9,068 nt of DNA, taken from positions 1 through 9,068 of the forward strand of contig JBBRFB010000131.1 in NCBI GenBank assembly GCA_038225015.1, written 5' to 3'. The position numbers were made by a program, and so were the translations under genes. The notes below the pieces were generated by a model. That model was not told the DNA's origin and did not search any database. It saw only the letters and a list, made by a program, of their open reading frames with translations. Positions within the stretch are counted from its first letter, which is position 1, and each line of letters starts with the position of its first letter. Source of the stretch: Schlegelella_A sp038225015 (GTDB taxonomy: Bacteria > Pseudomonadota > Gammaproteobacteria > Burkholderiales > Burkholderiaceae_C). Shown here piece after piece: positions 5,565 to 9,068 of the stretch.

Positions 5565-6227
5565 ATGTATCTCCCTGCTCACTTCGAGGAACGCCGTGCC
5601 GACGTGCTGCATCGGCTCATCGCGGCGCGACCGTTCGGCCTGCTGGTGACCCAGGGCGACGGCGGCATCGAAGCCAACGGCGTGCCGTTCCTCCTCGACG
5701 CCGATCCGGCCGGGGGCCCGGGGATCCTGCGCGCGCACGTGGCCCGCGCCAACGCCGTCTGGCGCACGGCGCGCACCGACGTCGAGTCGCTCGTCGTCTT
5801 CCAGGGCGCCGACAGCTACATCTCGCCGGCGTGGTACCCGAGCAAGGCCGAGCACGGCAAAGCCGTGCCGACGTGGAACTACCTGATGGTGCAGGCGCGC
5901 GGCGCCCTTCGTGTCATCGACGACGCCGCCTGGCTGCGAGCCTTGGTGGCGCGCCTCACCGACCACCACGAGGGCGCGCGCGTGAGCCAAGGCGGCAGCG
6001 CGCCGGCCTGGGCCATCGGCGATGCGCCCGCCGACTTCCTCGACAGCATGCTGAAGGCGATCATCGGCATCGAGATCGTTCTCGGCTCGCTCGCCGGCAA
6101 GTGGAAGGTGAGCCAGAACCGCAGTGCGGCCGATCGGGACGGCACCGCGGAGGGGCTCGGCGAATGCCCGGGCGACGATGCAGCGGAGATGGCGCGCGAA
6201 GTGCGCGCCCCCGGCAGCTCGCGGTGA
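5565..6227 (+). CDS. PaiB-family FMN-binding protein / putative transcriptional regulator
   Basis: The 220-residue product is a full-length PaiB homologue (FMN-binding split-barrel family, Pfam FMN_bind_2). Bacillus subtilis PaiB is about 207 residues and was described as a negative regulator of protease production and sporulation; for most homologues the function is unproven. The N-terminus MYLPAHFEERRADVLHRLIA and RPFGLLVTQGDGGIEANGVP are typical. The segment ADSYISPAWYP is followed by the hallmark HGKAVPTWNYLMVQARG. The C-terminal part has GIEIVLGSLAGKWKVSQNRS and ends in a polar, variable tail. The start at 5565 gives the conserved MYxPxHF beginning; the frame is open for another 26 codons upstream without matching the family. 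No paiA-like acetyltransferase gene is adjacent. The stop is 16 bp from the ssb stop on the other strand, so the transcripts probably overlap. Confidence 0.92.
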   Translation: MYLPAHFEERRADVLHRLIAARPFGLLVTQGDGGIEANGVPFLLDADPAGGPGILRAHVARANAVWRTARTDVESLVVFQGADSYISPAWYPSKAEHGKAVPTWNYLMVQARGALRVIDDAAWLRALVARLTDHHEGARVSQGGSAPAWAIGDAPADFLDSMLKAIIGIEIVLGSLAGKWKVSQNRSAADRDGTAEGLGECPGDDAAEMAREVRAPGSSR

Positions 6228-6243
6228 AGGCCCGCAGGCTGGA

Positions 6244-6738
6244 TCAGAACGGGATGTCGTCGTCCATGTTGTCGAAGCCCGTCGACGACTTCGCAGCGGG
6301 CCGGTTCGCGGCGGCCGCCGGCGGACGCGAAGCCGGCGCGGCGCGCTCGTGGTTGCCGCCGCCGCCATAGCCGCTGTCTTCCCCGGAAGGCGAGCCCGCG
6401 CCCTCGCGGCTGCCGAGCATCTGCATCTCGCTGGCGACGATCTCGGTGGTGAACTTCTCGGCCCCGTCCTTGTCGGTCCACTTGCGCGTCTTCAGGCGCC
6501 CTTCGACATAGACCGAGCGGCCCTTCTTCAGGTACTCGCCGGCGATCTCGGCCAGCCGGTCGTTAAAGACGACCCGATGCCATTCGGTTTCCTCGACCTT
6601 CTCGCCGGAGGTCTTGTCCTTCCAGTTGCGCGAGGTGGCGATGCTCACAGTGCACCACGCGCCGCCGTTCGGGTTGTAGCGGACTTCCGGGTCGCGGCCG
6701 AGGTTGCCGACGATGATGACTTTGTTGACCGAGGCCAT
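6244..6738 (-). CDS. ssb: Single-stranded DNA-binding protein SSB
   Basis: SSB coats single-stranded DNA during replication, recombination and repair, and recruits partner proteins through its C-terminal tip. The product is 164 residues (E. coli SSB is 178). The OB-fold core spans about residues 1-110: MASVNKVIIVGNLGRDPEVR, then TEWHRVVFNDRLAEIAGEYL, KKGRSVYVEGRLKTRKW and a closing TTEIVASEMQML. A Gly/Ala/Pro-rich disordered linker follows, and the acidic tip MDDDIPF is intact. Trp28-Cys29 sit in the first beta sheet. The start is fixed by AGGAG at 6745-6749, 6 nt before ATG. It lies 94 bp downstream of a peptidase gene on the same strand, and a separate promoter is possible. It looks like a chromosomal, housekeeping SSB. 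Confidence 0.97.
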   Translation of the reverse strand: MASVNKVIIVGNLGRDPEVRYNPNGGAWCTVSIATSRNWKDKTSGEKVEETEWHRVVFNDRLAEIAGEYLKKGRSVYVEGRLKTRKWTDKDGAEKFTTEIVASEMQMLGSREGAGSPSGEDSGYGGGGNHERAAPASRPPAAAANRPAAKSSTGFDNMDDDIPF

Positions 6739-6744
6739 GCGGGG

Positions 6745-6749
6745 CTCCT
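6745..6749 (-). promoter_or_regulatory. Shine-Dalgarno site of ssb
   Basis: AGGAG on the minus strand, 6 nt before the ssb ATG at 6738. It supports this start, which also gives the conserved MASVNKV N-terminus. Confidence 0.8.
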
Positions 6750-6772
6750 GTGTGCGGATCGGATTCGGAAAG

Positions 6773-6778
6773 ATTATG
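6773..6778 (-). promoter_or_regulatory. Possible -10 element for ssb
   Basis: The minus strand reads CATAAT, a 5-of-6 match to TATAAT, in an AT-rich patch (GCATAATCTTTCC) that stands out from the GC-rich surroundings. It lies 34 nt upstream of the ssb start. No recognisable -35 hexamer was found at 16-17 bp, so any promoter here would rely on other elements or an activator. No LexA box (CTGT-N8-ACAG) is visible. Confidence 0.35.
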
Positions 6779-6789
6779 CGGCGCAGGGT

Positions 6790-6828
6790 CGCTCCGCGAG
6801 GCCCCTTTCGGAGTTCCCCTTTGGAGCG
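6790..6828. repeat. Direct repeat inside an inverted repeat upstream of ssb
   Basis: On the plus strand CCCCTTTCGGAG (6802-6813) is followed by CCCCTTTGGAG (6816-6826), a near-duplicate with a 14-bp period. The pair is framed by the inverted repeat CGCTCC (6790-6795) and GGAGCG (6823-6828), whose right arm overlaps the second copy. It lies between the peptidase stop and the possible ssb -10. It could act as an operator with two half-sites, an upstream promoter element, or the 3' end of the peptidase transcript. Confidence 0.4.
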
Positions 6829-6832
6829 CCCG

Positions 6833-9049
6833 CTACGGCAGGTAGCCGGCGACGCCCATCTGCCAGAGCAGGAATGCGAACATGTCGGCGCGCTCGTCGA
6901 GCACCTGCTTCTTGGTGCTGCCGATGCCGTGGCCGGCGTCGTAGTCGAGGCGCAGCAGCACCGGCTTGCCGCTCGTCGTCGCCGCCATCAGCCGGGCCGC
7001 CGTCTTGGTCGATTCCCACACCTCGACCCGGGGATCGTTGACGCCGTGCGTGAAGAGCACGGCCGGGTAGGCCGTGTTCGGCTCGATGTGGGCGTAGGTG
7101 CTCATCGCCAGCAGCGCCTTGAAGCCGGCCTCGGTCTTGACGCTGCCGAACTCGGGGATGTTGGTCACGCCATTGGCCGTCGTCTCGGAACGCAGAGAGT
7201 CGTTGGCGCCGACGGCGTCGATCACCGCGGCGAAGAGATCGGGACGAGCTGTCATCGCCCGGCCGACGAGGATGCCGCCGGCGCTTCCGCCGAGGATGCC
7301 GAGCCGGGACGGCCTCGTGTACTTGTGAGCGACGAGGTATTCGGCGCAGGCGATGAAGTCGTTCCAGGTGTTCGGCTTGGTCGCCTGGAAGCCGCCGCGG
7401 TACCAGTCCTGGCCATAGACCGAGCTGCCGCGCGGATTGGCCACCGCGTACACGCCGCCGGCGTCGAGCCAGGCGAGCCGGCTGGTGCTGAAGTAGGGCT
7501 CTTCGGTGATGCCGTAGCTGGCGTAGCCGTAGAGCAGCGTCGGGTTGCTGCCGTCGAGCACCACGCCTTTCCTGTGGATGATCGACATCGGCACCATCGC
7601 GCCGTCACCGGCGCGCACCTTCACCTCGGTGGCGACGATGTCGTCGGGCGCGTCGTACGGCCCGCGCGGCTGCAGCCCGGTGTCGCGAGCCTGGCCGTCG
7701 GCGCCGACGACGTAGATCTGCGCCGCCTGCGTCCAGCTCTGCAAGGCAATGACGACCCCGGGCAGGCGCGGGTCGGCAGCACCGGGGCCGCCTTCGTCCG
7801 CAGCCAGCGCGAACGAGCCCTGGATCGGCAGCTCGACCTCGCGCGTGGCGCCGCCGCCGTAGGGCCGCTTGTAGAGCCGCTTGACGTTGCCGTCGCGCGC
7901 CTCGATGTACAGCGCGTCGGAGGCCGCCGCGATGTTGACGACGACCCGATCCGACGCCGGCACGACGACCCGCGCCCGCGCCATGGCGGGGTGCTTCAGG
8001 TCGAGCGCCAGAACCTGCGAGCGCAGCGCGCCCCGGTGCGACACGAGGTAGAGAGTGTCGCCGTGGTACGCCAGCCCGGTGACGTCGTCCGCGGGCGAGA
8101 CGATGCGCCGCCACGCCGGCCGGCCGGCCAGCAACGCCTTCTGCGCTGAGATGAAGACGCCGATCTCGCGCTGCGTGCCGTTGACGACCAGCCCGAGCGC
8201 CCATCGGCCGTCGGCCGTGAGGTTGACGTAGGGATCTTCGGCCGGGCCGATGCCGAGTCCCTTCATCGATGCGCCAAAGACGACACGCGCCTTGCCGACC
8301 GGCTGGCCGGCGCGCAGCAGCCAGGTCTGGCCGTTCTGGTATTTCTCCGTCGGCGCCATGCCCGGCTTCATCTCCTGCAGGCGATGGAAGACGAAGGTCT
8401 TGTTGTCGGGCGCCCAGTCGACGCCGCCGTAGTTGGCCCGCGAGATCGGCTGGCCGATCGCCTCGCCGCTGCGAGCGTCGACCAGATGCAGGTCGGCCTG
8501 CTCGGATCCCTGGGTCGACAGACCGTAGGCGACCAGCGCCCCGTCGCCCGACGGCGTGAACCAGTTGATGGCGTGCGGCTTGCCGGTCGATCGCTCGAGC
8601 GCCTCGGGATCGACCAGGAGCCGGTCCTCGCCGGCCAGGCCGTCGCGAACGAAGAGCTTGAACTGGTTGGCGGTCGCCGAGCGCCGCTCGAGGAACCAGT
8701 GGTCGCCGGGCACGCGAACGACCTGGGCGACCCGCTCCGCGACGGCAGAGTCGTACCTCTCGAGGTTCTTCAGAAGGGCGTCGCGCCCCGGAATGCTCTT
8801 CAGCACCTTGTGCGCGTATTCGCTCTGCGCCTTCATCCAGGCAGCGACGGCGGGCTCGTCCTTGTTCTCGAAGTTGCGGTAGGGGTCGACGACCGAGGTG
8901 CCGAAGAAGGACTCGGTGACGCTTTTCGACGGTGCGGCGGGCAGGTCGGCCGGCCGCGGCGCCGCGGCCGCGGCGGCGGTCAGCGTTGCGAAAAACGCAG
9001 CCCGCCCCAAGCGGCGCCTCCAGCGGTGAAGAAAGGGCAAGGGGGTCAT
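6833..9049 (-). CDS. Exported prolyl oligopeptidase family (S9A) serine peptidase
   Basis: The 738-residue product is a POP-family serine peptidase, which cuts peptides too small to be folded, typically after proline. The N-terminus has a basic region (HRWRRRLGR) and a hydrophobic Ala-rich stretch to about residue 30, so export to the periplasm is likely. Residues about 40-90 contain the family entry motif DPYRNFENKDEPAVAAWMKA. The region of about 90-460 is the beta-propeller that gates access. The alpha/beta hydrolase domain follows, with YGITEEPYFS, NPRGSSVYGQDWYRGG and the nucleophile elbow GGSAGG (Ser589). Asp672 (GVNDPRVEVW) and His707 (DYDAGHGIG) complete the triad. The ATG at 9049 has no visible Shine-Dalgarno and the frame is open to the window edge, so an upstream start cannot be excluded. 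Substrate unknown. It precedes ssb on the same strand. Confidence 0.94.
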   Translation of the reverse strand: MTPLPFLHRWRRRLGRAAFFATLTAAAAAAPRPADLPAAPSKSVTESFFGTSVVDPYRNFENKDEPAVAAWMKAQSEYAHKVLKSIPGRDALLKNLERYDSAVAERVAQVVRVPGDHWFLERRSATANQFKLFVRDGLAGEDRLLVDPEALERSTGKPHAINWFTPSGDGALVAYGLSTQGSEQADLHLVDARSGEAIGQPISRANYGGVDWAPDNKTFVFHRLQEMKPGMAPTEKYQNGQTWLLRAGQPVGKARVVFGASMKGLGIGPAEDPYVNLTADGRWALGLVVNGTQREIGVFISAQKALLAGRPAWRRIVSPADDVTGLAYHGDTLYLVSHRGALRSQVLALDLKHPAMARARVVVPASDRVVVNIAAASDALYIEARDGNVKRLYKRPYGGGATREVELPIQGSFALAADEGGPGAADPRLPGVVIALQSWTQAAQIYVVGADGQARDTGLQPRGPYDAPDDIVATEVKVRAGDGAMVPMSIIHRKGVVLDGSNPTLLYGYASYGITEEPYFSTSRLAWLDAGGVYAVANPRGSSVYGQDWYRGGFQATKPNTWNDFIACAEYLVAHKYTRPSRLGILGGSAGGILVGRAMTARPDLFAAVIDAVGANDSLRSETTANGVTNIPEFGSVKTEAGFKALLAMSTYAHIEPNTAYPAVLFTHGVNDPRVEVWESTKTAARLMAATTSGKPVLLRLDYDAGHGIGSTKKQVLDERADMFAFLLWQMGVAGYLP

Positions 9050-9068
9050 TAGAAGGCGCGGCGGGTCG

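Noticed and set aside
4644..6368. A 574-residue minus-strand reading frame crossing several genes.
   Set aside because: It overlaps the CAP gene and ssb in other frames and paiB and the secreted-protein gene in antisense. It is Arg-rich low-quality text with no domain.
6704..8149. A 481-residue plus-strand reading frame opposite the peptidase.
   Set aside because: It is antisense to the S9A peptidase, whose triad and family motifs are clear. Its Arg/Val/Gly/Asp/His-rich composition is typical of a shadow.
8960..9049. A Tat (twin-arginine) signal on the S9A peptidase.
   Set aside because: RWRRRLGRAAFF contains paired arginines but lacks a good S/T-RR-x-F-L-K pattern, so a general Sec-type signal is the safer reading.
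1..9068. Signs of a defence system, prophage, integron or other mobile island.
   Set aside because: All ten genes are recognisable or ordinary in composition, gaps are short, and no integrase, transposase, terminal repeats, tRNA-linked attachment site or GC drop is seen.

Overview
The window is a gene-dense, very GC-rich stretch of bacterial chromosome. It holds ten protein genes, one cut by the left edge, separated by short gaps of at most about 100 bp. Codon choice, the split three-gene proton-translocating transhydrogenase, the NudJ-MnmA pair and the SSB sequence with its acidic DDDIPF tip all suggest a betaproteobacterium. My best guess is Burkholderiales, in the Rubrivivax/Leptothrix/Methylibium neighbourhood. 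That placement rests on sequence recognition only. I see no rRNA, tRNA, CRISPR array, insertion sequence, phage gene or sign of recent horizontal transfer.

Layout, left to right. (1) Minus strand, 1-2508: the pntAA-pntAB-pntB operon for the membrane nicotinamide nucleotide transhydrogenase, with pntB running off the left edge. (2) Plus strand, 2598-4837: a NudJ-type Nudix hydrolase, then mnmA (tRNA 2-thiouridylase), then a small secreted protein of unknown function. (3) Minus strand, 4880-5464: a lipoprotein with a CAP/SCP domain, converging on the previous gene across a GC-rich hairpin. (4) Plus strand, 5565-6227: a PaiB-family FMN-binding protein, divergent from the CAP gene. (5) Minus strand, 6244-6738: single-stranded DNA-binding protein, ending 16 bp from the paiB stop. 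(6) Minus strand, 6833-9049: an exported S9A prolyl-oligopeptidase-family serine peptidase, upstream of ssb in the same direction.

How the genes relate. The three pnt genes build one proton-driven enzyme making NADPH from NADH; pntAB and pntB overlap by ATGA, so translational coupling is likely. nudJ and mnmA are 32 bp apart and are also neighbours in E. coli, so their linkage looks conserved. The remaining genes look like independent units: two exported proteins, one exported peptidase, a flavin-binding protein and a DNA-maintenance protein.

No new multi-gene system is evident. The more notable points are modest: an unrecognised secreted protein with two cysteines, an alanine-rich C-terminal tail on MnmA built over short DNA duplications, a repeat/hairpin element upstream of ssb, a strong small hairpin in the pnt/nudJ divergent region, and an ssb neighbourhood unlike the usual betaproteobacterial one. 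Many long antisense reading frames are present, but they are by-products of high GC content.
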